From assembly GCA_945871425.1 (NCBI GenBank), contig CAMBVS010000002.1, positions 47,086-111,085 on the forward strand: a stretch of DNA of 64,000 bases, written 5' to 3'. A program made the translations under genes and the position numbers. Below are positions 16,742-26,327 of the stretch, piece by piece. This stretch comes from Rhizobium sp. Q54 (GTDB lineage Bacteria > Pseudomonadota > Alphaproteobacteria > SHVZ01). How positions within the stretch are numbered: position 1 is the stretch's first letter; the number at the start of each line of letters is the position of its first letter. Below the pieces are notes generated by a model that worked only from the letters and a program-made list of their open reading frames with translations, did not search any database and was not told where the DNA came from.

Positions 16742-18265
16742 CTAGATCAGGGTTCCCTGGTCGGCGGCCGTCTTCGGCTTTCGCTTCGCCTCGCCTTCGG
16801 CCAAAGCCGTCCGCTCGCCGTCGGCGAAGCGGAGGTTGATACGCTCGCCTCCCCTGACCTCGGCTGCCGACGTCACCGGCGCGCCCGAGCGGTCGCGCAC
16901 CAAGACGAAGCCGCGTTCCAGCACGCGCTCGTAGGAATAGCTGTCGAGGAGCTGGCCCAGACGCGCGAGATCGCTCTCTGCCCGGGTTATCGCCTGTCCG
17001 CCGGCCCGCGCCAGACGCTGGCCAAGATCGTTCGATCGGCGTCGGCCTTCCTCGATCGAGACCGTCAGCGGCCTCGGCTTCAGTCCGCCGGTGGCGACAT
17101 CGAGACGGCGCACCCGCTCCGCCATCGACTTGGCCTGGGCAGCGACAAGCCGCTGGAACGCGAGAGTCAGATGCTGTCTGGCCGCATTCACCAGCTCGCG
17201 TGGGCTCAAGAGCCGGGCGCCGAGGTTAGCCACCATCGCCTTCCGGTCGGCGATCAGTCGCGGCAGGGCGAGGCGTAGGCGCTCCGCCCGGTCGTCCAGC
17301 CGCTGGCCGGCAGCACCGAGAAGCTGCGCCGGATCGCCGAGACCGCGGCCGAGGCTTTTGAGGTGCCGCGCCTGATCCTCGATCCCGCGCTGCACGGCGC
17401 CGGAAAGGCGCGCCGCGATCTCGGCGATCCGCGTCGCCAGCTCGGCCCGGACCGGGACCGCCCGCTCGGCCGCCGCTGTCGGCGTCGGCGCCCGCCAGTC
17501 GGAGGCGAAGTCGATCAGCGTGGTGTCGGTCTCGTGGCCGACGGCGGAGATCAGCGGGATCGCCGAGGCGGCGGCTGCGCGCACCACCGATTCCTCGTTG
17601 AAGGCCATCAGGTCTTCGAGGCTGCCGCCGCCGCGGGCGACGATCAGCAGGTCGGGGCGCGGGATCGTGCCGCCGGCCTCGATTCGGTTGAAGCCCGCGA
17701 TGGCGGCGACGATCTGCTGGGCCGCACCCTCGCCCTGCACCAACACCGGCCAGACCAGGACATGGCGGGGGAAGCGGTCGGCGAGCCGGTGCAGGATGTC
17801 GCGGATCACCGCACCGGTCGGTGAGGTGACGACGCCGATCACCGTCGGCAGCGCCGGGATCGGCCGTTTCCGCGCCGGATCGAACAGGCCCTCCGCGGCA
17901 AGTCGCTTGCGGCGGTCCTCGATCAGCTTGAGCAGCGCGCCTTCGCCCGCCAGCTCCATCTGCTCGATCACCATCTGGTACTTCGAGCGGCCGGGATATG
18001 TGGTGAGCTTGCCGAGGCAGACCACTTCCATGCCGTCCTCGGGCTTGACCCCAAGGCGGCCGGCGACGCCCTTCCAGCAGACCGCGTCGAGGACGGCGTC
18101 GGCGTCCTTGAGGGTCAGGTAGAGGTGGCCGGACGCGGCCCGCTTGAAGCCCGAGATCTCGCCGCGCACCCGCACCCGGTCATAGGCCTGCTCGACCGTG
18201 CGCTTGAGGGCGAAGGCCAGCTCCGAGACCGAATATTCAGGCAGGTTGTGGGTCGTCTCCGACAT
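16742..18265 (-). CDS. xseA: exodeoxyribonuclease VII large subunit
   Basis: This 507-residue protein starts MSETTHNLPEYSVSELAFALKRTVEQAY, the typical XseA N-terminus. An OB-fold follows (VRGEISGFKRAASGHLYLTLKD). The catalytic domain has the conserved VITSPTGA-like block (GVVTSPTGAVIRDI), RGGGSLEDLMAFNEE and SAVGHETDTTLIDFASDWRAPTPTAAAE. The long helical C-terminus matches the coiled-coil used to bind XseB. The complex degrades single-stranded DNA to oligonucleotides. XseB is not encoded nearby. A frame extension upstream of 18265 exists, but the chosen start fits the family. The gene is divergent from purD with 46 bases between the starts. Confidence 0.95.
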   Translation of the reverse strand: MSETTHNLPEYSVSELAFALKRTVEQAYDRVRVRGEISGFKRAASGHLYLTLKDADAVLDAVCWKGVAGRLGVKPEDGMEVVCLGKLTTYPGRSKYQMVIEQMELAGEGALLKLIEDRRKRLAAEGLFDPARKRPIPALPTVIGVVTSPTGAVIRDILHRLADRFPRHVLVWPVLVQGEGAAQQIVAAIAGFNRIEAGGTIPRPDLLIVARGGGSLEDLMAFNEESVVRAAAASAIPLISAVGHETDTTLIDFASDWRAPTPTAAAERAVPVRAELATRIAEIAARLSGAVQRGIEDQARHLKSLGRGLGDPAQLLGAAGQRLDDRAERLRLALPRLIADRKAMVANLGARLLSPRELVNAARQHLTLAFQRLVAAQAKSMAERVRRLDVATGGLKPRPLTVSIEEGRRRSNDLGQRLARAGGQAITRAESDLARLGQLLDSYSYERVLERGFVLVRDRSGAPVTSAAEVRGGERINLRFADGERTALAEGEAKRKPKTAADQGTLI

Positions 18266-18311
18266 GCGGCGATGATATATGACGCGCGCCTGGCGGGGGA
18301 GGAAGACAGCG

Positions 18312-19583
18312 ATGCGCATCCTGGTGGTCGGCAGCGGTGGCCGCGAGCATGCGTTGTGCTGGAAGCTGGCCGCGTCGCCGCTCTGCGAGGCGCTCTATTG
18401 CGCCCCCGGCAATGCGGGCATCGCCGAGGAGGCGACCTGCGTGCCGGTGGCGGCGACCGATCTCGACGGCATCATCGACCTCGCCAGGCGGGAGCGAATC
18501 GACTTCGTCGTCGTCGGTCCCGAGGACCCGCTCTGCCTCGGGCTGGTCGACCGGCTGGAGGCGGCCGGCATCCGCGCCTTCGGGCCGAATCGGGCGGCGG
18601 CCGCGCTCGAAGGCTCCAAGGGCTTCATGAAGGATCTTGTCCGCGGTGCCGGCATCCCGACCGCCGCCTATGAGCGATTCGGCGAGGCCGAGGCGGCCCG
18701 CGCCTACATCCGGCGGATGGGGGCGCCGATCGTGGTCAAGGCCGACGGGCTCGCCGCCGGCAAGGGCGTGGTGGTGGCGGCGACGGTGGAAGAAGCGATC
18801 GCCGCGGTCGACGAGATCATGGGCAGGCGCCGGTTCGGCGATGCCGGCGCCGAGGTGGTGATCGAGGAGTTCCTCGACGGCGAGGAGGCCAGCCTGTTCG
18901 CGCTCTGCGACGGCAAGACGGCGCTGCTTCTCGGCGTTGCCCAGGACCACAAGCGCGCCTTCGACGGCGACAAGGGCGCCAACACCGGCGGCATGGGCGC
19001 CTATGCCCCCGCCCCGATCCTCGACGACGCCCAGGCCCGCCGTGCCATGCGGGACTTCGTCGAGCCGACGCTGAAGGCGATGGCCGCGGCCGGACGCCCG
19101 TTCAAGGGCATCCTGTTCGTCGGCCTGATGGTCGGCGCCGCCGGCCCGAAGCTCTTGGAATACAACGTCCGCTTCGGCGACCCCGAATGCGAGGTGCTGA
19201 TGATGCGGCTGCGCTCGGATCTGCTGCCCGCGCTCATCGCCGCCCGCGACGGCGAGCTCGACCAGGTCGATCTCCGCTGGCACGCCGAGCCGGCGATCAC
19301 CGTCGTGATGGCCGCCAGGGGGTATCCGGAAGCACCGAAGAAGGGCTCCGAGATCCGCAACCTGGAGGCCGCCGCCCGCGAGACCGGCGTCGTTGTCTTT
19401 CATGCCGGAACCAAGGCATCGAACGGGCGCATCCTCGCCAATGGCGGACGCGTGCTGGCCGTCAGCGCCGTCGGCCGCGACCTCGGCGAAGCCCGCGACC
19501 GGGCCTATCGCGCCATCGGCCTGATCGACTGGCCGGAAGGATTCTACCGGAAGGACATCGCGGCCAGGGCGCTATCGCGCTAG
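18312..19583 (+). CDS. purD: phosphoribosylamine-glycine ligase
   Basis: This 423-residue ATP-grasp ligase catalyses step 2 of purine synthesis (phosphoribosylamine + glycine + ATP to GAR). The N-terminus [17 protein letters not shown] and the interior [38 protein letters not shown] and [15 protein letters not shown] blocks are all signature PurD sequences. The length is normal (about 420-430). I chose the ATG at 18312, preceded by a purine-rich GGAGGAAGA, over an upstream in-frame start that adds an unrelated 11 residues. It is divergent from xseA. Its stop interlocks with the convergent tadA stop in CTAG at 19580-19583. Confidence 0.96.
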   Translation: MRILVVGSGGREHALCWKLAASPLCEALYCAPGNAGIAEEATCVPVAATDLDGIIDLARRERIDFVVVGPEDPLCLGLVDRLEAAGIRAFGPNRAAAALEGSKGFMKDLVRGAGIPTAAYERFGEAEAARAYIRRMGAPIVVKADGLAAGKGVVVAATVEEAIAAVDEIMGRRRFGDAGAEVVIEEFLDGEEASLFALCDGKTALLLGVAQDHKRAFDGDKGANTGGMGAYAPAPILDDAQARRAMRDFVEPTLKAMAAAGRPFKGILFVGLMVGAAGPKLLEYNVRFGDPECEVLMMRLRSDLLPALIAARDGELDQVDLRWHAEPAITVVMAARGYPEAPKKGSEIRNLEAAARETGVVVFHAGTKASNGRILANGGRVLAVSAVGRDLGEARDRAYRAIGLIDWPEGFYRKDIAARALSR

Positions 19584-20032
19584 CGCCGCTCGCGGAAGAA
19601 GCGCTTCAGGAGCTCGCCCGCACGGGTCTCCTCGATGCCGCCGATCACTTCGGGCCGATGATGGCAGGTCGGATGATCGAAGACCCGGGCGCCGTGCTCG
19701 ACGCCGCCACCCTTCGGATCATAGGCGCCGAAATGGACCCGGCGGATGCGGGCGAGCGAGAGCGCCTGGGCGCACATGGCACAGGGCTCGAGCGTGACAT
19801 GCAGATCGCAGTCGACCAGCACCTTCTCGCCCCTCAGCCGTGCCGCCGCCCGGATCGCCAGCATCTCGGCATGAGCGGTCGGATCGGCGAGCTCCTCGAC
19901 CCGGTTGCCGGCGGCGGCGAGAACCGTGCCGAAAACATCGACGACGACCGCGCCGACCGGAACCTCGCCCCTGGCGGCGGCGGCTTCAGCCTCGGCGAGC
20001 GCCAGCTGCATCGGCGACGGCGGCTTGGACAT
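19580..20032 (-). CDS. tadA: tRNA-specific adenosine deaminase
   Basis: This 150-residue zinc deaminase has the catalytic motif TAHAEMLAI (zinc His and proton-shuttle Glu) and PCAMCAQAL (two zinc Cys). In bacteria TadA converts A34 to inosine in tRNA-Arg(ACG) and is essential. The neighbouring sequence [14 protein letters not shown] and a C-terminal KRFFRERR also match TadA rather than other cytidine deaminases. It has its own start at 20032 and is divergent from the pseudouridine synthase gene. Two translation-machinery genes (tadA and the rRNA modifying pair) thus sit back to back. Confidence 0.93.
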   Translation of the reverse strand: MSKPPSPMQLALAEAEAAAARGEVPVGAVVVDVFGTVLAAAGNRVEELADPTAHAEMLAIRAAARLRGEKVLVDCDLHVTLEPCAMCAQALSLARIRRVHFGAYDPKGGGVEHGARVFDHPTCHHRPEVIGGIEETRAGELLKRFFRERR

Positions 20033-20115
20033 GGCGCACCATCGGGAGCCCGCCCGGGGTCGTCAAGCGCCGCCGACATTGCGCCGGGGTGGCCGGGGCG
20101 CCTATATCCTCCGCC

Positions 20116-20868
20116 ATGGCCGAACCCGAGGAACGTGAACGCATCGCCAAGCGCATGGCCCGCGCCGGCGTCGCCTCCCGCCGCGACGCCGAGCGGATGA
20201 TCCTCTTCGGCCGCGTCACCCTCAATGGCGCGGTCCTGACCACTCCCGCCACGGTCGTCGGCCCCGAGGACGTGATCACCATCGACGGCCAGCCGCTGCC
20301 GGAGAAGCAGCCGGCACGACTCTGGCGCTACCACAAGACGCGCGGGGTCATGACCACCCACCGCGATCCCGAAGGGCGCCCGACCCTGTTCGACAGCCTG
20401 CCGAAGACACTGCCGCGGGTGATCTCCGTCGGCCGGCTCGACTATGGCTCCGAGGGGCTCATCCTGCTCACCAACGACGGCGAGCTCGCGCGCAAGCTCG
20501 AGCTGCCGGCGACCGGCTGGACCCGGCGCTACCGCGTCCGCGTCCACGGCCGGGTCGAGCCTGAGCGCCTGGCCGACCTCGCCAAGGGCGTCACCGTCGA
20601 GGGCATCAAATACGGGCCGATCGAGGCGGCGCTCGACCGCGAGCAAGGAACCAACGCCTGGCTCACTCTGGCGCTCAAGGAGGGCAAGAACCGCGAGGTG
20701 CGCCGCGTGATGGAGCATCTGGGCCTGCCGGTGACGCGCCTGATCCGCACCGCCTACGGCCCCTTCCAGCTCGGCCAGCTTGGCCCCGGCGAGATCGACG
20801 AAGTGCCGAAGAAGGTCGTCCGCGAACAGCTCGGCGACTGGCAATCCGATGCGCGTCGTCGGCGGTAG
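20116..20868 (+). CDS. rRNA pseudouridine synthase, RsuA/RluB type
   Basis: This 250-residue protein has an N-terminal S4 RNA-binding domain (ERIAKRMARAGVASRRDAERMILFGRVTLNG). The catalytic domain has GRLDYGSEGLILLTNDGELA, which contains the nucleophilic Asp, and the conserved LKEGKNREVRRVMEHLGLPVTRLIRTAYGPF end block. It isomerises a uridine in 16S or 23S rRNA. RluB (23S U2605) is the commonest assignment for this length, but RsuA/RluE cannot be excluded. The ATG at 20116 is the family start. It overlaps rsmD by 20 bases, giving a small rRNA-modification operon. Confidence 0.88.
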   Translation: MAEPEERERIAKRMARAGVASRRDAERMILFGRVTLNGAVLTTPATVVGPEDVITIDGQPLPEKQPARLWRYHKTRGVMTTHRDPEGRPTLFDSLPKTLPRVISVGRLDYGSEGLILLTNDGELARKLELPATGWTRRYRVRVHGRVEPERLADLAKGVTVEGIKYGPIEAALDREQGTNAWLTLALKEGKNREVRRVMEHLGLPVTRLIRTAYGPFQLGQLGPGEIDEVPKKVVREQLGDWQSDARRRR

Positions 20869-21406
20869 CCTCAAGCGCCGGCCGATCGCGGCGCCGGAGG
20901 GGCTGGACGTCCGGCCGACCTCCGATCGCGCTCGCGAGTCGCTGTTCAACATCCTCGCTCACCGCGAGGAGCGCCCGCTCGCCGATGCCCGGGTGCTCGA
21001 CGTCTTCGCCGGATCAGGCGCGCTCGGGATCGAGGCGCTGTCCAGGGGAGCGGCGCATGCGACCTTCCTCGAGACGCTGCCGCAGGCGCTCGCCGCCATC
21101 CGCCTCAACATCGGTAAGCTAGGCCTCGCCGAGCGGACCACGGTGATGAGCCGGGACGCGCTCAACCCCGGTCCGCCGCCGGTCGGCCCGATGCTGCCGG
21201 CGAGCCTGGCATTCCTCGACCCGCCCTATTGGTCCGGCCTTGCACCGAAGGCGCTGACGGCGCTCCGGGCCGCGGGCTGGCTCGCTCCCGCCGCGCTCAT
21301 CTCGGTCGAGGTCGGCTCGAAGGAGGACTTCACGCCTCCCGACGGGTTCACCGTCCTCGACGAGCGCCGCTACGGCGCCGCCAAGCTGGTGCTGCTGTCG
21401 GCCTGA
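20849..21406 (+). CDS. rsmD: 16S rRNA (guanine(966)-N(2))-methyltransferase
   Basis: This 185-residue SAM methyltransferase starts MRVVGGSLKRRPIAAP, the typical RsmD N-terminus, followed by RPTSDRARESLFNIL. It has SAM motif I DVFAGSGALGIEALSRGA and the catalytic DPPYWSGL (usual DPPY). It methylates G966 of 16S rRNA. The start at 20849 lies inside the end of the pseudouridine synthase gene (20-base overlap), so the two are probably translationally coupled. It is convergent with the small exported-protein gene that ends at 21413. Confidence 0.93.
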   Translation: MRVVGGSLKRRPIAAPEGLDVRPTSDRARESLFNILAHREERPLADARVLDVFAGSGALGIEALSRGAAHATFLETLPQALAAIRLNIGKLGLAERTTVMSRDALNPGPPPVGPMLPASLAFLDPPYWSGLAPKALTALRAAGWLAPAALISVEVGSKEDFTPPDGFTVLDERRYGAAKLVLLSA

Positions 21407-21412
21407 CCGGCG

Positions 21413-21841
21413 TCAGCCCATCACTTCCTTGACGAAGATCGACTTGATCTTGTCCTTGAAGCGCTGGTCGAGCTTGGCACCGGCTTCCTTCTTGAAGGTC
21501 TCGATCCTGGACGGCGTCGGCCGCCCCTGCTCGAACAGCTTGACCGCCAGCGGCTGGATGATGCCGTTCACCAGCTGCTTGTTGGACCAGATGACGCCGC
21601 GAGCCTGGGTATCGATCGCCTCGATGGCGATAGAGACGCGTCCCTCGAAGAACTGGCCGCCCTGGTAGTTGGTGACGGTGTAGGGGCCGAAGGGCGCGAA
21701 ATTGGCCGGGAGCTTCCGCTCATAGGTCATCTCGGTCTCGAGACCCTTCTTCTTCTTCTTTTCCTGGGCGAGGCCGTCGGCGGGCGCCAGCGCACCCGCG
21801 GCGAGCGCGAGCGCGAGCAGCAGGGTCAGAATCGGTCTCAT
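21413..21841 (-). CDS. small exported protein, possibly FliL-like
   Basis: This 142-residue protein has a clear Sec signal (MRPILTLLLALALAAGALAPADGLAQ), then a lysine run (EKKKKKG). A compact domain follows with PYTVTNYQGGQFFEGRVSIAIEAIDTQ and a helical C-terminus ending KDKIKSIFVKEVMG. The pattern of a beta-strand with a 'vsI.le..d' segment, then a long helix and a final amphipathic 'I..I.v..v' strand, resembles the periplasmic domain of FliL-type proteins. However, the usual membrane anchor is replaced by a cleavable-looking signal and no flagellar genes are nearby. I treat the function as unknown. It follows mutL with a 13-base gap and is the last gene of the long leftward operon. Confidence 0.6.
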   Translation of the reverse strand: MRPILTLLLALALAAGALAPADGLAQEKKKKKGLETEMTYERKLPANFAPFGPYTVTNYQGGQFFEGRVSIAIEAIDTQARGVIWSNKQLVNGIIQPLAVKLFEQGRPTPSRIETFKKEAGAKLDQRFKDKIKSIFVKEVMG

Positions 21842-21854
21842 CGGCGTCCTCCTC

Positions 21855-23609
21855 TCATCGCCGTCCGAACAGGCGCTCGATGTCGGCGAGCTTGAGCTCG
21901 ACATAGGTCGGCCGTCCGTGATTGCACTGGCCGGCATGGGGGGTGACCTCCATCTGGCGCAGCAGCGCATCCATCTCCGAGGCCGCCAGCCGACGCCCGG
22001 CGCGGACCGAGCCGTGGCAGGCGAGCGTGCCGCAGACATCGGCGAGCCGGTCCTTCAGCGACAGCGCCTGGTCGAACTCCTGAAGCTCGTCGGCGAGGTC
22101 GCGGACGAGGCCGGCGACGTCGGCCTGGCCCAGCAGCGCCGGCACCTCGCGGACGACGACGGCGCCCTGGCCGAAGGCCTCCAGCACCAGGCCGAGCTCG
22201 GCCAGCTCCGCCTGCCGCTCGGCGAGCCGCGCAGCCCCCGCCTCGCCCAGCTCGACCACCTCCGGCAGCAGCAGGCCCTGGCGCTTGATCCCACCATTGG
22301 CGAGCGCGGCCTTCATCCGCTCGTAGACCAGCCGCTCATGCGCGGCGTGCTGATCGACGATGACGAGGCCGTCGGCCGTCTGCGCCACGATGTAGGTGCC
22401 GTGGACCTGGCAGCGGGCGGCACCGAGCGGCTGATCGACCGCTGCCGCGTTCGGTTCCGGCGCCGCCGGCGGTGCCGACGGGCCGGCGTTCATGAGCGGT
22501 GCCTGATATGTGGCAGCCGCCTCGGCCATCCCGCGCGAGGGCGCCAAAGCAGGCGAGTAGCCGCCATAGCCGCCCGGGCGGAAGGAGGTCAGCGCCGCGC
22601 CGGCGACGGTGGTGGCGGCGCGGTGGCCCGCCGCCGCCAGCGCGTGCCGAAGCGCACCGACCACGAGGCCGCGGACGGAGGCCGAGTCGCGAAAGCGCAC
22701 CTCGGTCTTGGCCGGATGCACATTCACGTCGACCGCGTCGGAGGGCAAGTCGAGGAACAGCGCCAGGACCGGGTGACGATCGGACGCCAGGAAATCCATA
22801 TAGGCGCCACGGATCGCACCCAGCAGCTGCCTATCGCGGACGGCGCGGCCGTTGACGAAGAAATACTGCTCGCAGCTGGTCGCCCGGTTGAGGGTGGGCA
22901 GGCTCGCATGGCCGGAAAGCCGGGCGCCGTCGCGTTCGGCCTCGATCGGAAGCGCGTTCTCGGCAAAGTCGCGCCCGAGGATCTGGGCGAGCCGATCGAG
23001 GCGCGAGAGCGCGGGCGACAACCTGACCGGCGTCCGCATCCCGTCGGAAAGCGTGAAGGCGACATGAGGATGCGCCATCGCCAGCCGGTTCAGCCAGTCG
23101 ACCGCATGGTCGAGCTCGGTCCGGGGCGACTTCAGGAACTTGAGCCGGGCGGGCGTCGCGAAGAAGAGATCGGCGACCTCGACCCGCGTTCCCTCAGTAA
23201 GCGCCGCTGGCTCGACGCCACCCATGCGACCGCCTTCGACCGCGATCTTCCACCCCTCGCTCGCCCCCCGGGGCCGGCTCGCCAGCGTGAGCCGGCTGAC
23301 CGAGGCGATCGACGGCAGCGCCTCGCCGCGAAATCCCAGCGTCGAGATCGACCAGAGGTCGTCGTCGGGAAGCTTCGAGGTGGCGTGGCGTTCGAGCGCG
23401 AGCGCGAGCTCGTCGCGGGCGATGCCGTGACCGTCGTCGGAGACCGAGATCAAGCTCTGGCCGCCGTCGCGGACGACCACATCGACATGGCGGGCGCCGG
23501 CATCCAGCGCGTTCTCGACCAGCTCCTTGACCGCGCTCGCCGGCCGCTCGACCACCTCGCCCGCGGCGATGCGGTTGACGATCGACTCGGGCAGGCGGCG
23601 GATCGACAT
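21855..23609 (-). CDS. mutL: DNA mismatch repair protein MutL (endonuclease type)
   Basis: This 584-residue GHKL ATPase starts [30 protein letters not shown], with ATP-binding blocks DDGHGI and [17 protein letters not shown]. The C-terminal domain has [12 protein letters not shown], an exact match to the DQHA(X)2E(X)4E endonuclease motif, plus a late CNHGRPT motif. It should therefore nick DNA itself, as in bacteria lacking MutH. A Pro/Ala-rich linker (about residues 350-385) joins the domains. The ATG at 23609 shares one base with the stop of the upstream M16 gene, so the gene sits within the ribF-ileS-lspA operon. Confidence 0.95.
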   Translation of the reverse strand: MSIRRLPESIVNRIAAGEVVERPASAVKELVENALDAGARHVDVVVRDGGQSLISVSDDGHGIARDELALALERHATSKLPDDDLWSISTLGFRGEALPSIASVSRLTLASRPRGASEGWKIAVEGGRMGGVEPAALTEGTRVEVADLFFATPARLKFLKSPRTELDHAVDWLNRLAMAHPHVAFTLSDGMRTPVRLSPALSRLDRLAQILGRDFAENALPIEAERDGARLSGHASLPTLNRATSCEQYFFVNGRAVRDRQLLGAIRGAYMDFLASDRHPVLALFLDLPSDAVDVNVHPAKTEVRFRDSASVRGLVVGALRHALAAAGHRAATTVAGAALTSFRPGGYGGYSPALAPSRGMAEAAATYQAPLMNAGPSAPPAAPEPNAAAVDQPLGAARCQVHGTYIVAQTADGLVIVDQHAAHERLVYERMKAALANGGIKRQGLLLPEVVELGEAGAARLAERQAELAELGLVLEAFGQGAVVVREVPALLGQADVAGLVRDLADELQEFDQALSLKDRLADVCGTLACHGSVRAGRRLAASEMDALLRQMEVTPHAGQCNHGRPTYVELKLADIERLFGRR

Positions 23610-24937
23610 CAGCTGCGCGGCGCCGGCGTCGGTCGGGTCGGGGTCACGCCTTGCGGCTTGCCGACAACGACGAACATCAGCTTGTCGGGCTCGACCAGCC
23701 GTTTCGCTACCCGGTTGAGGTCGGCGAGCGTCACCGCCTCGACCAGCGCGTTCCGGCGCTTGAAGTAGTCGATGCCCATCTCCTCCTCCTGCCAGCCGAC
23801 GAGCTGGCCGGCGATGCCGCGCGAGGTCGCGAAGTTGCGGGCATAGGCGCCGGTCATGTAGCGCTTGGCATCGTCGAGCTCGGCCGCGGTGACGCCCTCG
23901 TCCTTGAGGCGCTGCCAGGATTCGCGGACCAGGCGGATCACCTCGGCGACCTTGGCATTGTCGGCCGAGACCGATCCAAGCCAGAGCCCCGAGCGCTTGG
24001 GCGTCGAGAGATAGGTGTAGATGCCGTAGGTGAGGCCGCGGGTCTCGCGGATATCGGACATCAGCCGCGAACCGAAGCCGCCGCCGCCGACGATGTGGTT
24101 GAGGATGAAGGCGGCCATGAAGTCCGGGTCGCTGCGCGCGATGCCGGGCTGGCCGAAAAGGACGACCGATTGCGGCACCGGGCGCTCGATCACCAGCACG
24201 TCGCCGGCGGCCAGCGGCGGCATCGTCTTCACCTCGGTCGGCGCCGCCTTGGCCGGGAGCGCACCGAAGGTCTCGTCGAGCAGGCGGCCGACGGTCGCCG
24301 GATCGATGTCGCCGACCACGCCGATCTTGAGGCTCTCGCGGGCGATGCGGGCCTTGGAGAAGGCAACGACATCGTCGCGGGTCACCGTCTTCAGCGACGT
24401 CGGCGAGCCCTTCGACGGGCGGCCGTAAGGATGCTCGGGAAAGGCCGCCGCATACCAAGCGCGGGTCGCGAGCGTGCGCGGATCGCGTTCCTCTCGGGTG
24501 AGCCCGCTCAGAAGCTGCTGGCGCACCCGTTCGACGTCGTCCGCCGCGAATCGCGGCTCGGCCAGCGCCAGGCCCAAGAGCCGGAACGCCTCGGCGGCGT
24601 TCTTCGACGGCGCCCGGAAGCCGCCGCGGATGAAGTCGCTGCCGGCGTTGATCTGGATGCTGATCGACTTGTCCTCGAGCAGAGCCGCGAAGGCCTGCCC
24701 GTCATAAGGTCCGGCACCTTCGGTCAGGAGGTCGACCGCAAGGACGGCGAGACCTTCCTTTCCGACGGGATCGGTGACGGCGCCGCCGGCGATCGAGACC
24801 TCGACGGCGACGACCGGAATGGTCGGGTCATGCACGAACCAGGCGACGAGGCCGGACGGGCTCTCTATCCGCTGGGCATCCATGGCCGCGGCCGAGAGCG
24901 GAAGCAGGAGCGAAAGAAAGACCAGGGCGAAGCGCAT
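23609..24937 (-). CDS. M16 family peptidase-like subunit (non-catalytic partner)
   Basis: This 442-residue exported protein has a Sec signal ([21 protein letters not shown]) and the two-domain M16 fold. The place of the zinc motif HxxEH is occupied by [13 protein letters not shown], so it cannot bind the catalytic zinc. The C-terminal half keeps the R/Y substrate-gating segment ([29 protein letters not shown]), the usual division of labour in heterodimeric M16B peptidases. Its partner is the active subunit encoded immediately upstream (13-base gap). The pair should act in the periplasm on short peptides. Such pairs are common in alphaproteobacteria beside mutL/lspA. Confidence 0.88.
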   Translation of the reverse strand: MRFALVFLSLLLPLSAAAMDAQRIESPSGLVAWFVHDPTIPVVAVEVSIAGGAVTDPVGKEGLAVLAVDLLTEGAGPYDGQAFAALLEDKSISIQINAGSDFIRGGFRAPSKNAAEAFRLLGLALAEPRFAADDVERVRQQLLSGLTREERDPRTLATRAWYAAAFPEHPYGRPSKGSPTSLKTVTRDDVVAFSKARIARESLKIGVVGDIDPATVGRLLDETFGALPAKAAPTEVKTMPPLAAGDVLVIERPVPQSVVLFGQPGIARSDPDFMAAFILNHIVGGGGFGSRLMSDIRETRGLTYGIYTYLSTPKRSGLWLGSVSADNAKVAEVIRLVRESWQRLKDEGVTAAELDDAKRYMTGAYARNFATSRGIAGQLVGWQEEEMGIDYFKRRNALVEAVTLADLNRVAKRLVEPDKLMFVVVGKPQGVTPTRPTPAPRS

Positions 24938-24950
24938 CTCGAAGCCCTCC

Positions 24951-26282
24951 TCAGCTCGTCGGTTTCGGAAGCAGGATCGCGGTCACCGAGGCCTCGGGCT
25001 TGAGGACGGCCTTGGCCGCGGCGATGACTTCGTCGCGGGTCACCGCCTCGATGCGCTTCGGCCACGCCTCGACATCCTCGATCGTCCGACCGATGGCGAG
25101 CGCGGCACCGAGCGCCTGCGCCGGTCCGCGTAGCGAGTCGCGGGCGAAGGCGGCGGCGGCGGCCAGCCGCTGCTTGGCGCGCGCGACCTCGTCCTCGGTC
25201 GGCCCGTCGGCCAGCAGCTTTTCGAGAGCGGCATCGAGGACGGCTTCGGCCTCTTCCACGGTTCGGCCCTGCCGCGGCGAGGTGTAGAGGCCGAAGCTGC
25301 CGGGGCCGAGGGCAGAGGCGTCGTAATAGGCACCCGATGACGTCGCCAGCGGCTGGTCGATCACCATCTGACGATAGAGCCGGCTGGTCGTGCTGCCGCC
25401 GAAGAGCTCGGCCAGAACCTGCAGCGCGTAGGCCTGACCGCTGTCGCCGTAGCGATAGCTCGGCGCCTGGTATGTGCGGGAAAGCGAGGCGGTTCCGACC
25501 TGCTCGCTCTTCATCGTCAGCCGGCGGGCGGCACGCGCCGGCGGCTCCTCCGGCCGCCAGCGCTCGGGCACGGCACGGGCGGGGATCGGACCGAAATACT
25601 TCTCCGCCAGCGGCTTCAGGCGCGCGACGTCGACGTCGCCGGCAACCACCAGGATGGCGTTGTTGGGCGTATAGTGGCGACGATACCAGGTCAGCGCGTC
25701 CTCGCGGGTGAGCTTCTGGATCTCCTGGCGCCAGCCGATCACCGGCAGCCGGTAGGGATAGTGCTGGTAGAGCATGGCGCGGGCCTGCTCGCCGAGCTGC
25801 GAGGACGGCCGGCTGTCGACCACCTGGGACCGCTCCTCAAGGATCACGTCGCGCTCCGGCAGGACCACCGCATCGGTCAGCTCGAGATTGACCATGCGGT
25901 CGGCTTCGAGCTTCAGCACCAGCTCAAGCCGGTCGGAGGCGACCTCCGCCCAGTAGCCGGTGTAATCGACGGAGGTGAAGGCATTCTGGCTGCCCCCCTC
26001 GCGGCCGATGATGCGGGCGTATTCGCCGGCGCCGACCGTCGGGGTGCCCTTGAACATCAGATGCTCAAGGAAGTGGGCGACTCCGCCCTTGCCGAGCGGC
26101 TCGTCCGCGGATCCCGCCTTGTACCAGACCATGACGGCGACCGCCGGCACCCGCGGGTTGTCGACGACGACGACCTCGAGACCGTTGGCTAGCTTGAAGG
26201 TATCCGGCTGGTAGACCTGTGCCTCAGCCGTTCGCGCGAGGCCGAGGGCCGCGAGCATGAGGAGAAACCCGAGAGTCCGCAT
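24951..26282 (-). CDS. M16 family zinc peptidase (catalytic subunit)
   Basis: This 443-residue exported protein (signal MRTLGFLLMLAALGLARTAEA) has the inverted zinc motif H70-F-L-E73-H74 in KGGVAHFLEHLMFKGT. The downstream third-ligand helix is present (VLKLEADRM, with ERDVILEERSQ after it). It is the active half of the M16B heterodimer with the gene at 23609-24937. The reaction is metal-dependent hydrolysis of peptides in the periplasm; natural substrates are unknown. The gene lies between the DUF3035 lipoprotein gene (45-base gap) and its partner, within the long operon. Confidence 0.92.
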   Translation of the reverse strand: MRTLGFLLMLAALGLARTAEAQVYQPDTFKLANGLEVVVVDNPRVPAVAVMVWYKAGSADEPLGKGGVAHFLEHLMFKGTPTVGAGEYARIIGREGGSQNAFTSVDYTGYWAEVASDRLELVLKLEADRMVNLELTDAVVLPERDVILEERSQVVDSRPSSQLGEQARAMLYQHYPYRLPVIGWRQEIQKLTREDALTWYRRHYTPNNAILVVAGDVDVARLKPLAEKYFGPIPARAVPERWRPEEPPARAARRLTMKSEQVGTASLSRTYQAPSYRYGDSGQAYALQVLAELFGGSTTSRLYRQMVIDQPLATSSGAYYDASALGPGSFGLYTSPRQGRTVEEAEAVLDAALEKLLADGPTEDEVARAKQRLAAAAAFARDSLRGPAQALGAALAIGRTIEDVEAWPKRIEAVTRDEVIAAAKAVLKPEASVTAILLPKPTS

Positions 26283-26327
26283 CTTGTCTGGAGCTCCTGG
26301 CCGCCTCCCCCGACGCGGCCGACATGT

